DNA from: Acholoe squamosa | Taxonomy: Eukaryota; Annelida; Polychaeta; Phyllodocida; Polynoidae | Direction of reading: 5' to 3' | Length of the DNA stretch: 64,000 nucleotides | Assembly: GCA_949317995.1 (NCBI GenBank) | Contig: OX439035.1 | Location: 3,834,181-3,898,180 of the forward strand | Shown here: piece by piece, positions 1 to 10,300 of the stretch | Position numbering within the stretch: the stretch's first letter is position 1 | Layout: each line of letters begins with the position of its first letter | Translations under genes and position numbers: made by a program | Notes under the pieces: model-generated | Seen by the model: the letters and a program-made list of their open reading frames with translations, nothing else | Database searches by the model: none | Told to the model about the DNA's origin: nothing

Positions 1-482
1 ACATCCGGTCGTTTGAATTCCTCACCTTCCGGTACCGCATAGGTTAAGTTGCCATCTATAGCGCTGTAATCTAAAATTGGTAATTCGGGCCTGGGTAATC
101 TATAAGGTAGTTCTCCGAATGTTACCCTTTTTGGCATTGGTGCCGGATGTTTTGGGTTAGTACTACCACCAACTTCGAACATCGAATTACTTAACTCGTC
201 AACAAGTGATTGTTGGCCTATTAAGTTACTCTGTCTCTGTATAGACTGTTCGCGTCGTACAGAGTCTGGCAGATTCTCCTCACTATCATTATAGTGGGGT
301 CCGGGATCCCTCCAAGATGCAGATTCCGCATCTTGCGAGTTCGAATGGGTTTGGAGCATTAATGATCCATTTCCATTCTCTTGGGCAATCGATTGCCCTG
401 CCGGGTTAGCTTCCCTGAGGGTGTCTAACCCATGTACCAGCCGTTCGGACGTTATAACGTCCGGGCTATACACCAGAATTAA
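1..482 (-). CDS. Partial gag N-terminus of family A Ty3/gypsy-type element (copy A1)
   Basis: The minus strand is one open frame from the left window edge back to the primer-binding site. I translated it by hand: it is rich in Ser, Asn, Gln and Pro, with stretches such as PKRVTFGELPYRLPRP near the left end. No known domain is visible; capsid and nucleocapsid would lie beyond the edge. The frame opens at a TAA inside the LTR and runs through the PBS as W-C-R-D-Q. Its first ATG is only at 359, so the real start is either that ATG or a non-AUG codon upstream. The gag call is inferred from its place directly after LTR and PBS, not from homology. Confidence 0.5.
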
Positions 483-484
483 CT

Positions 485-497
485 GGTCACGGCACCA
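485..497 (-). other. Primer-binding site of element A1
   Basis: On the minus strand the sequence TGGTGCCGTGACC begins one base after the LTR end. It starts with TGG, as expected for pairing with the CCA end of a tRNA. The same 13 bases occupy the same place in element B at 47623-47635, so the two families use the same primer tRNA, whose identity I do not assign. Confidence 0.8.
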
Positions 498-498
498 G

Positions 499-2357
499 TG
501 TAAGGGTTTGTGGCCTTACGGACCTGGGGGGTTCGGGTCTTACGGTTCGGAAAGAAAGAGTAAGACAGTATTCCAAGTGTATGCCAACGGTTAGTTTTAT
601 TTCTTAGTGTACACTCACGGCTGCCGGATGATGTCAAAGAGGCAGCTAATATTAAGGAATAATGGTTTACATGGTGTGGAGGCCAGAAGGGCCTCTGACG
701 TAGTGGCTGAGCCCTGGGCTTTATATACGGACCCAGGTGTTCGTCGTCAGATGTCCCCACAGACCCGGATCAGTGCTGCCACCTATCCGGAACCTGAGGA
801 AGGGGCTGTGTACAAATGACGTCATGCATTTTTGGGCCATTTTTGACCCCCCCCTCCCCCCTTGTCATGTTTCGTCATACAACACTTGACCCCCCCCCTC
901 AGCATGACGTCATGCAGAGAGATACCCCCCCCCCCAAAGTGCATGAATAGTGAAGGCCTATAGGCTATAAACAAATTAAAATGGTTCAAAGTGACATATA
1001 GTGGGTGTAAATTGGCAATAAAGGATAACATGCATGCAAAGTGAAAAAAGAACTAGCACTGATCAACAAATGAACAGAGAAACATGCCAAACACTGTCAG
1101 CTTATATAATGTATGGGTCCCTATACGCAGGATGTACTATTTCCGTGCCTTATAGTTATACACAAAGTACTATGGTAGTGATCATACACAAGTATTTCCT
1201 GTAACAAAAGGGTTTAAAACTGTCTAGATCAATAGTCCAATACAGTTAATAGTCTGCCTTCTTTACAGTGAAAGTTGTACACTTGGCAGCGAAGAGAAAA
1301 TCAAGTTATTATTAAGGATCATATAGTTCAAGAGCTTGAATGTATTGATATATTGAATGTATTGATTTATTCTGTAACTTGAAGCATATACAAGTGTACT
1401 AGAAATAGGTTTCAGGGAGAACACTCTGAATTTAGTGAGTGGCCTAATAGAAAAATAAAACTCAGAAAGCATCACAAATTCTCAGGAGACCATCGATTGC
1501 AATCATAGTTCAAATTTGTGATCTTACAAAGCAATTGAGTCACCTCAGCATTTTACTCTAGAATCTGCAAATAAGTTGAGTCCGATAGAGTTCCATTCAG
1601 ACAAAGATGTGGAGAGTAAGTTTGGGGGGAGGTCCCATTTACATCTCCCTAAGCATCCCCTCAGTGAAAATAGCAACAGGGTGGTGGAGAGCTCCAGAGG
1701 AGTGTTCGTTATTTATCAACAGTGGGACTCCGGGAGGGGGTGGATTGGGGGAGGAGCAAAATAATTTTGACACCTCAAGGAGGGGGGGGGGAATATCACA
1801 CCTTTTCAAAAAGAAGCCTGTGGATTACTATGGATGCTGCCCTGAGGCAACGAGCAGTTCAGGGGTATTTTAGATGCATCATTTTAGATCCTGAGGGCAG
1901 CAGTGGCCCTTTTCAAAAAGGGTTAAATTGGTATAGGTAGGATAGAGTAGTAGTGCTCCCTTATAGTGGTCTGGACATCACCTTGATTTTACACTGACAT
2001 TGATGGCAGTGATACTCATTGAGTGAGATTTCTGAGGAATGCATGCATGTAAGGCCTATAGGTAATAAATTTATGTCAGATGAATGCATTAAACTTCCCT
2101 ACCTTTAAAAATCTTTTTACAAACGTTTTTGTTCTTGCCAAAACCAAAGCATATTGTGATTTCTTGATGACATGATGTCATGCAGTCCATGACCCCCCCT
2201 CCCCCCCTTGTCATGCTTGGTCATGGCAAGTGGGACCCCCCCTCCCCCCCTCCTGCATGACGTCATTTGTACACAGCCCCGAACGTCCGACAACTCGACT
2301 CACCCGCCACGTCAGACGGTACCCAACTCCTATGGTTTAATAACGTGTACCTCTACA
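499..2357 (-). mobile_element. 5' LTR of element A1, split by an inserted inverted-repeat element
   Basis: Read on the minus strand the LTR starts TGTAGAGGTACACG at 2357 and ends CCCTTACA at 499, the TG...CA form. Without the insertion at 802-2280 and its 3-bp duplication it is 377 bp, exactly the length of the LTR at 46791-47167. By eye the two differ at about nine positions. A TATATAAAG box and an AATAAA signal lie on the minus strand. The PBS adjoins the left end, so this is a 5' LTR and the element body extends off the left edge. Confidence 0.85.
802..2280. mobile_element. Non-autonomous inverted-repeat DNA transposon (1479 bp) inside the A1 LTR
   Basis: The ends are inverted copies of GGGGCTGTGTACAAATGACG, extending to about 27 bp. 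Comparison with the uninterrupted LTR at 46791 fixes the insertion exactly: GAA at 799-801 is repeated at 2281-2283, a 3-bp target duplication. Subterminal tracts of C and G runs with TGACGTCA-like motifs occur at both ends. There is no transposase-sized ORF. A 3-bp duplication with GG...CC ends fits Zator-like or PIF/Harbinger-like elements; I cannot choose between them. Confidence 0.85.
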
Positions 2358-3382
2358 GTAGCATGATTTGTTTATAAAGTGAACCAGGGGGCACCACTGT
2401 TATACATTAGTTCATCAAATCTAACCCAGGGGGAGTACTGGAACTGTGCCTACCTCTCTTCATCTGACACTTTTACCCCATCTCTAGACAATATCAAATG
2501 TTGTCTTTTCAATCGTTTAACTGGATAACAGTGTAAAAGGTGTGTAAAAATATGTGCCGTATTAAATCTTTATATGAGCCAGTTACCTAAGTGAGGCACA
2601 CCCTATAAAACAGAGATGTCAGTTGGTAATGGGCTCAACCTCTGGGAATTTTTGGGTCTTAGCAAAGCACTCATTCCCCCAATATATTATGCTAAAAGCA
2701 CCCATCTCGTCTTCATTTCAACCTGTTCCCTTCACTCAAAATTATAAAGACCATCCCTAGAACGGATGAACATAGAAATACAATTAAAAACAATAAATAA
2801 TGATTTCAGCCAATCAGCAGCCAGCTAAGATTCATGTCCTCTGAAATGAGATTTCAGAGATCCTCTGATCTCTGAAAGGTTTTTTGTCTAGAAAAGGCTA
2901 GAGGGCAGTACAAGGCATGATTATGCTCAGCCTTAGGCTCACTAGAAGTAGAAAGGATATGTTATAAGGGTATCTATGATCAATGTAATTCTCTCTATCC
3001 ATATTATGACCACAAGATGGAATAAGCCTCTGAGATGAATAATTTTTTAGGAAAGTTTGAACCTCTGAAACTAGACGGACCTCTGAAGGTCTGACATCTC
3101 TGTAATAAAAGCTATTTTGGTAATTGGGAATGTTGGCTTGCTGCAAATTACATATACCGACCTAGCGGGATATATTACTGACCAATATTAAAGCTAATTC
3201 CCTTGATTCAGTGCACTTTTAAGGTTCATTACACAACACTTGGTACCCATCATGCTGGCTGTTATCAGTACTTATTATCCCACACTCTCCAGGAACCAGA
3301 TTAAGCAATGGCGCTCACTACTAAGGTTCCCACTACCAGGAAATAGAGGGAGCCTAGAGCTGACATATACGGTCTGTGTTAA
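2358..3382. other. Intergenic, no gene seen
   Basis: AT-rich single-copy-looking DNA. I see no conserved coding frame, splice-bounded exon or repeat array here. Confidence 0.5.
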
Positions 3383-3580
3383 CCCTCTGTAGGCCGCTGA
3401 TACATCATGCTCATTGGACGTCATGATGCACCAATGAAGTCCTGGGGAGTCTGCTCGTCAGCACGTCATTGGTGCATCATGATGACCCTCTGGGATCAGC
3501 ATGATGCTTGAATGCAGCCCTGGTGAGTTACATGCATCATGACGTCCAATGAGCATGATGTATCAGCGGCCTATAGAGGG
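3383..3580. mobile_element. TTAA-flanked multi-hairpin MITE, copy 1
   Basis: The copy begins CCCTCTGTAGGCCGCTGATAC directly after TTAA and ends with its inverted complement (GTATCAGCGGCCTATAGAGGG) before TGAA, a one-base change from TTAA. The outer arms are about 50 bp. The interior has shorter inverted pairs built on GATGCACCAATG and GCATCATG. TTAA targets and CCCT...AGGG ends are the piggyBac signature, so a piggyBac-mobilised MITE is inferred. Confidence 0.7.
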
Positions 3581-4489
3581 TGAATATTTAAAGTACACCG
3601 AGATAAAAGAACGAGAGAAGGGACATATGTATACAAGTTTATTTCATCGCAAATTGTCAACAGTAATATCGGCATGGAAAGTTGTTGCGACCCAGACGCG
3701 CAAATTTCTAGCAGTTTCTCCTTCCAACCCTCAACTAACCACACATTTCGGCGTTTATTTTACACAAATGGGCGGTTTTCTGTGATTAAATATAGTTTAC
3801 ATGCAGCAGAGAAACAGTATACAATTATTTTCTTTTCAAACATTTGGATCAATATTCAAGCACTTTTTTGGCAGTTTATAATTGGAGAAAGCACTTGGGG
3901 TATTCCAATGTGTGATAAGGATGAGATAAAGAATAAAGAGTGACTTATCTTTGCATGATATCGTCTTTGCTATCCCTAACACCTCTCTCTATATATACAA
4001 TACAGTGATGTCAAAGACGAAATAACTCTAGGAGGCTCAATTATCAGACACTTTCCTGTCTCTCAATAATCAATGACTCCCCTTCCCACAAGATACTCCC
4101 AGAATATATCAATAATCATTTCACCCTCTCCCCCCCCCCTTTTTTTTCTTATAAGTGGGAAGGGGGAGAAATCGTGCCAAGAATCGAGTGGACCGGAGAC
4201 ATCAGTGCGCAATTGCACCGCCTCTTTCAAGTGCATCGATTTTTACCCTATTTACAATTTCAAAAGTTATTGTATCACAAATCGTCTTCAATCATAACAT
4301 ATAGCGTTTTCAATGTGTAAATCAATATGAAGTAGAGAAAGATTGAGATAGTATGTGTGAAACAGTAGGATACAACATGTATCAATAAATCGAGTCCTCC
4401 ACCAATCGTGGTTTTATCCACTTATTATTTTTTTATAAAATACTTTCATTAGAACTTCCTTTCTGCTTAAGATTAAGTTGCCTCACCCT

Positions 4490-4600
4490 AACATTGGGTA
4501 TGGCTGCCAATGCAGTGCTGGCGAGTTACACACCAGCACTGCATTGGTGCATCATGCTGGCGAGTTACACACCAGCACTGCGTTGGTGCATCATGATGAC
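4490..4600. repeat. Fragment of the multi-hairpin MITE family
   Basis: Contains CCAGCACTGCATTGGTGCAT and the GGCGAGTTACACACC hinge twice in tandem, matching hairpin arms of the complete copies. The outer ends are degraded. Confidence 0.55.
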
Positions 4601-5083
4601 AAAGGTATCTGGACACATCATGTGGCACGAAAGGTGTTAAGGATTTCCTTGAGAAGTCATCAGGAACAATATTGATAAATACTTAGAAGGTAGTGAAAAT
4701 CCTACTAACACTCTCTAATTTCAGTCCTCAGCACCAACGTATTTGACGTAATTTATATTATCAACTCTAATGAATCTTCACAAATCGGAAGAAAGGCTTT
4801 TGGAATAAAAGGCTCCAAGTTAGTTAAAGCGGTAACGTTGAAGATAACCAAATAGAGCTGAATTACCGGTACCTAATTTTCTTCTGGTCTACTCTCCATT
4901 ACACAAATGCTTTAAAAAAAGCATGCAGGCTGCCTGCTGGTGTGCCCTACAGTACTCTGTGTAGCAAAGATGTACTAATTGATTCATGTAGATGTTATTT
5001 GATAACATCTTCACAGCTTCTACTACCGGTATAAGTTACATCCCAGAGTTCTATTACCGTAATCTGCTGGGCATTAGAAAGTA

Positions 5084-5317
5084 CCGTAATCTCCCGCGTA
5101 TTAGACGCGTCTTATACGCCAAACAAAGGCCAGGTGCGTCTTATAGGTTTTTCTCCAAGAAGGGGGTGCGTCTTATACGCGGGGTCTTTTTACCATAGAA
5201 CATTACTGCATTTACAAAAATCACCCCTAAGAGGTGCGTCTTATATGCGAACCAGCCTTTCCTGACTTGGGGTAGCGTCTTATGCGCACACCGCGTCTTC
5301 TATGCGAGAGATTACAG
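5084..5317. mobile_element. TA-flanked MITE with CCGTAATCTC termini, copy 1
   Basis: Left end CCGTAATCTCCCGCGTA after TA; right end inverted, GAGAGATTACAG before TA. The interior repeats the motif GCGTCTTATACGC in both orientations. TA duplication is typical of Tc1/mariner/pogo-group elements; family membership is inferred. Confidence 0.7.
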
Positions 5318-5633
5318 TACCTCCCATAATAAATGTAATTAGCGCACTGCGCTCTTGAAAATATCTGGAGTATATTTCTAGCAGTAAAGAGTGTAATGGG
5401 CCTGTAAAACGAATAAACGTTAGTTATAGTCTAGAATTTGGCCAGAAAGAGGGTGTGTGCACATATTAGGGTATGTGTGCTTTTCATGGCGTATATCATC
5501 CACGTAGGGTCGTCTCGTCATGATGGATGAATGCATCCCTGGTTATTCACCAGCCCTTAACGAGTTTATGAATATCTAACTACCCCTATATAATATATCG
5601 GACTGAGTAACAGTATTGACCACACATAACCTA

Positions 5634-5800
5634 ACGCATCATTGGTCTTTACGATGCATGAATGCAGCCCTGGTGAGTAACTCACCAGGGCTGCATTCAT
5701 GCATCATGACGACGCTATGAGGCCGATACTTCGAGGGTCATCATGATGCACCAATTACGTACTAGTGAGTATATACGCCACCTCGCCACGTGTGTATCAT
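5634..5800. repeat. Multi-hairpin MITE copy, incomplete
   Basis: Includes a near-perfect hairpin, GATGCATGAATGCAGCCC then GTGAGTAACTCAC then its complement, followed by the second hairpin type (GATGCACCAAT). A TA-flanked MITE (5806-6020) inserted at its right edge. Confidence 0.65.
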
Positions 5801-5805
5801 GAGTA

Positions 5806-6020
5806 CCGTAATCTCCCGCGTAGAAGACGCCCCCCCTTCTTGGGAGTAGCATTTTCGTGTATAAGACGCACCTCTTAGGTACCAATTCTGTAAATTCAGT
5901 ACATTTCTATAGTAAAATTACCCCTCGTATAAGATGCACCCCCTTCTTGGGAGAATGCTATAAGACGCCCCAGCATTTTGTTTGGCGTAGAGGACGGGTC
6001 TTATACGCGGGAGATTACGG
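5806..6020. mobile_element. TA-flanked MITE, copy 2
   Basis: Begins CCGTAATCTCCCGCGTAG after TA (5804-5805) and ends CGCGGGAGATTACGG before TA (6021-6022). Internal motifs (AAGACGCACC, TTGGGAG) match copy 1. Confidence 0.8.
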
Positions 6021-6130
6021 TATTTAACACTGTGTGGCCCTTATTGGATTGAAACTAAAACCTATCAGATCTACATGTATTCATATTTCAAGTCCTTCGA
6101 ACAACTTTATAAACTGCTTAAAACCCATGT

Positions 6131-6240
6131 GTTTAACCCTAGTGAGTTACTCGCCAGGACTGCATGCAAACATTATATCCACCCAACATAGTCCATAATG
6201 CATCAATACAGACCTTCTGGTGAGTAACTCGCCATGCGCC
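6131..6240. repeat. Decayed multi-hairpin MITE fragment
   Basis: Starts TTTAACCCTAGTGAGTTACT and holds two degenerate GTGAGTAACTCGCC hinges. The arms are too mutated to fold cleanly. DNA from 6245 to 7126 shows only relics of TATAAGCCGC-type repeats and no gene. Confidence 0.45.
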
Positions 6241-7126
6241 ATGATTTTAAGTACAAGTGTCATTAACTCAGTGAAGACTGTTTTTTTCGCTCAAAATCTC
6301 AGTCAGCGTTTTAGTACAAAGCTTGTGATGGATAAAGGTTTTTGAGACCATATTCATCAGCATTACCTTAAACATGTGCCATACCATAAATCCCCTTGTA
6401 TAAGCAGCACCCTCATTAAAGCTGCATTCTAAGTTTGTGAAAAATCAAAAAAAAAAATGAATAAATAAAATGGCATAATGCTTTTTCAAGTAAATGGATC
6501 TTCAAAATTCAAAGAGCTAGAGGTTCCTAGGGGCCCCCAGACCCCCTGTGATGCTGAAACAGAAAAATATTGGGTATGTGTCAGATCAACCCCCTACCCC
6601 CCACCCTCCCTCCATCCACCTGGGCTGGGTTCTGGTATAAGCCGCGGCTTATACGAGGGAATTTTTCTCAAGCATGATTAAGCCTATCGGTGAGGTTGGC
6701 TTATATGCAGATTTTAACAGTAAACTGAGAAGGGCATGTTTAACAGGTTTATTAATTTTTGTGCCATGACCTCCCGTATATAAGGCACATCTTATAGACG
6801 GGCTTCAGTTCTCCCTGGATCCACAAGGGGGACACCAAGACCTTTCTTTTGATATGTTATACTCCCTCTAAATCATAATTGGATATAGCAGGTTTCAGGG
6901 GCCCTAGCTACATATTGGATTTTGAAAATCGATTCAGTAGAACAAAAGTTCTGAATTCTTTTTTCACCATAATATCTAAAACTCAAGGAGCATCTTATAT
7001 GCGGGAACACGCCATTTTACGCAGTGCAAGAAGAACATAAAGAGTTTGTCTTGTATCTTCAGATATAATAATATTGGAAAGAATTTACTATTTACACGGT
7101 ACAGTATAACAACCTAACCTGTTACT

Positions 7127-7383
7127 TAATCCTTCTAGGGCCACTAATGCATTAATGCATAATGCCTATTGCTCTTCATAACGCATGAATGTAGCCCTGG
7201 GGGGGGGGGGGGTAACTTGTCAGAGCTACATTCATGCATCATGACAACCCTACAGGGTTGATACACCCTCAGAGGGTCGGCATGATGCTCCAATGAAGTG
7301 CTGGTAAGCAGACTCTCCAGTACTTCATTGGTGCATCATGCCGACCAATGGGCACGATGCACTCCTACATTAGTGGCCCTTCA
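7127..7383. mobile_element. Multi-hairpin MITE, near-complete copy
   Basis: The outer arms GGGCCACTAATGCATTAATG and CATTAGTGGCCC face each other. Between them lie, in order, a hairpin with CATGAATGTAGCCC arms, a hairpin with GTTGATACACCC as loop, and a hairpin with CCAATGAAGTGCTGG arms. This order matches the copy at 32810-33058. Confidence 0.7.
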
Positions 7384-7399
7384 TACTATATACATGGTG

Positions 7400-10300
7400 C
7401 TATACTTTGGTCTCTACATTATGTGATGCTGCTTGTTGTTGCTGCTGTTGTTGTTGTTGCAACAATTTTTGTTGTTGCTGCTGTTGTTGTTGGAGTTGCT
7501 GTTGTAGATGTTGTTGCTGTTGTTGCAATTGTTGCTGCTGCTGTTGCAGCTGCTGTTGTAATTGTTGCTGTTGGAGATGCTGTTGTTGCTGCTGTTGTTG
7601 CAACTTCTGCTGCTGCAACTTCTGTTGTTGCTGCTGATGTTGTTGTTGTAATTGCTGTTGATGTTGTTGCGGACGTTGTTGTGGTTGTTGCTGTTGTAAC
7701 GGTTGAGTGGATGGTGGTGGTGGCAGTGCGAGTGGACGCGGTGGGGCGGGTAGGGCAGGTAATTGTTGCTGTTGTTGTGGTGGGGGTGCAGGGAGGGCAA
7801 GTAGCTGGGTCTGCAGGGCCCCATGTGGCTGTTGTTGTTGATGTTGTTGAATCATGACACGCTCACGTCTCTCCATCTCCCTGCGTAACTCAAAGCGGAA
7901 CATCTCATAGTTCTTAACGACCTTCTCGACATCCTGACGACACAGGCGCACCATTATCGCATCATAGCACTCCAACTGTGGCAACTTGAACAACTCCCAC
8001 TGAAATATTAGTAAAGGGATATTTTATTCACTTACTGCAAACATGCAGATATTTTGTTCATGATTTTGATCAAGAATCAAGGCTCAGTGTTTTAGCAAGA
8101 ACATATAGTAAAGGAAATAATGTGGAATTTCTCTCTATGCAATCCTTGCAAGGTTAGTGTTATTACAGCACCAACATGTCAAGGTAAGTTGACTATATGA
8201 TCAACTTTAGTTTCACATGGCCATGTAAGATATGCTAGCCACATAAAACTCCCACGTTTAGGACATTCCTATAGGCCATGATCAACTTTAGTCTTACATG
8301 GCCATGTATGATATGCTAGCCACATAAAACTCCCACGTTTAGGACATTCCTATAGACTATGATCAACTTTAGTATCACATGGCCATGTAAGATATGCTAG
8401 CCATATAAAACTCCACATTTAGGACATTCCTATAGACTATGATCAACTTTAGTCTTACATGGCCATGTATGATATGCTAGCCACATAAAACTCCCACATT
8501 TAGGATATTCCTATAGACTATGATCAACTTTAGTCTCACATGGCCATGTAAGATATGCTAGCCACATAAAACTCCCACATTTAGGACATTCCTATAGACT
8601 ATGATCAACTTTAGTCTCACATGGCCATGTATGATATGCTAGCCACATAAAACTCCCACATTTAGGATATTCCTATAGACTATGATCAACTTTAGTCTTA
8701 CATGGCCATGTATGATATGCTAGCCACATAAAACTCCCACATTTAGGACATTCCTATAGACTATGATCAACTTTAGTCTCACATGGCTATGTAAGATATG
8801 CTAGCCACACAAAACTCCCACGTTTAGGACATTCCTATAGGCTATGATCAACTTTAGTCTCACATGGCCATGTATGATATGCTAGCCACACAAAACTCCC
8901 ACGTTTATGACATTCCTATAGGCTATGATCAACTTTAGTCTCACATGGCCATGTATGATATGCTAGCCACATAAAACTCCCATGTTTATGACGTTCCTAT
9001 AGGCTATGATCAACTTTAGTCTCACATGGCCATGTATGATATGCTAGCCACATAAAACTTCCACGTTTAGGACATTCCTATAGACTATGATCAACTTTAG
9101 TCTCACATGGCCATGTATGATATGCTAGCCACATAAAACTCCCACATTTAGGACATTCCTATAGACTATGATCAACTTTAGTCTCACATGGCCATGTATG
9201 ATATGCTAGCCACATAAAACTCCCACATTTAGGACATTCCTATAGACTATGATCAACTTTAGTCTCACATGGCCATGTATGATATGTTAGCCACATAAAA
9301 CTCCCACATTTAGGACATTCCTATAGACTATGATCAACTTTAGTCTTACATGGCCATGTAAGATATGCTAGCCACATAAAACTCCCACGTTTAGGACATT
9401 CCTACAGGCTGCAGTTCACTGCCCGCTGATAATTGGCATTATGAATTTTGACACCTTCTATAAGTAACAAATTGCACACTAGAATTTTGATTGATGTTTA
9501 AGCTGCGACTTATCCGCAGGAGTTCATGGTTATCAGAATACAAATGCTTATTGAACACTTGAATACCTTTCAACAAGATAGAAAAGAGCTGAAATAAATT
9601 ACATGTAATGTCACGTTTTGTCGTTACCTTCAGTTTGTGGTCGTGGTCCGGATGTGCCTTGGAGTAAACCATCAGCCACTCTGGGATTTCTGAATGACAA
9701 AATAAGAAAAAAAAAAGTCAGTTTGAAGTATCGCTAACCATTAAGAACAGACAATTGTATAGAATAAGTTCTCACTTTTCGATGTAATTCATTAACATAA
9801 TGACAGTGAAATATTTTCAAATTCTATTTTGTGAGGATCTTATGATTGTATTATTACAGGGTCTGGAAGAGTGCATCATGTCAGGGTTGATGCACGCCCA
9901 GCATGATGCCCCAATGAAGTGCTGGTGAATCCCACACTTGATTGGTATTCCATCAATGGGCATGATGCACTCCTGCATTAGCATTATTTGAAGCATCAAA
10001 CCTTCATTACTATCAGCAGCTGTAAACTACTAAACCCTTTAAGAGCCGCTGGTGCATTATGTAAACATGATGCACCAATGAAGTGCTGGCGAGACTGCTC
10101 GCACTTCATTGGTGCATCATGCCGACCCTCCGGAAGTGTATCAACCCTGTAGGGCCATGACGTTGCTCTAATGAAGTCTCTCCAGCATTTCATTGGTGCA
10201 TCATGACGACCAATGAGCATGATGCACTCCTGCATCAGCAGAGGCAGTATTTTAAGTATCAAACCTACTTGTGTGTAGATATGGGTTGGCAGGTACCAGG

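Noticed and set aside
7348..7857. Val/Ala-, Cys- and Asn-rich ORFs overlapping the SAV1 3' end
   Set aside because: Shadow frames of the CAG/CAA tract; the minus-strand frame joined to SARAH is the real one.
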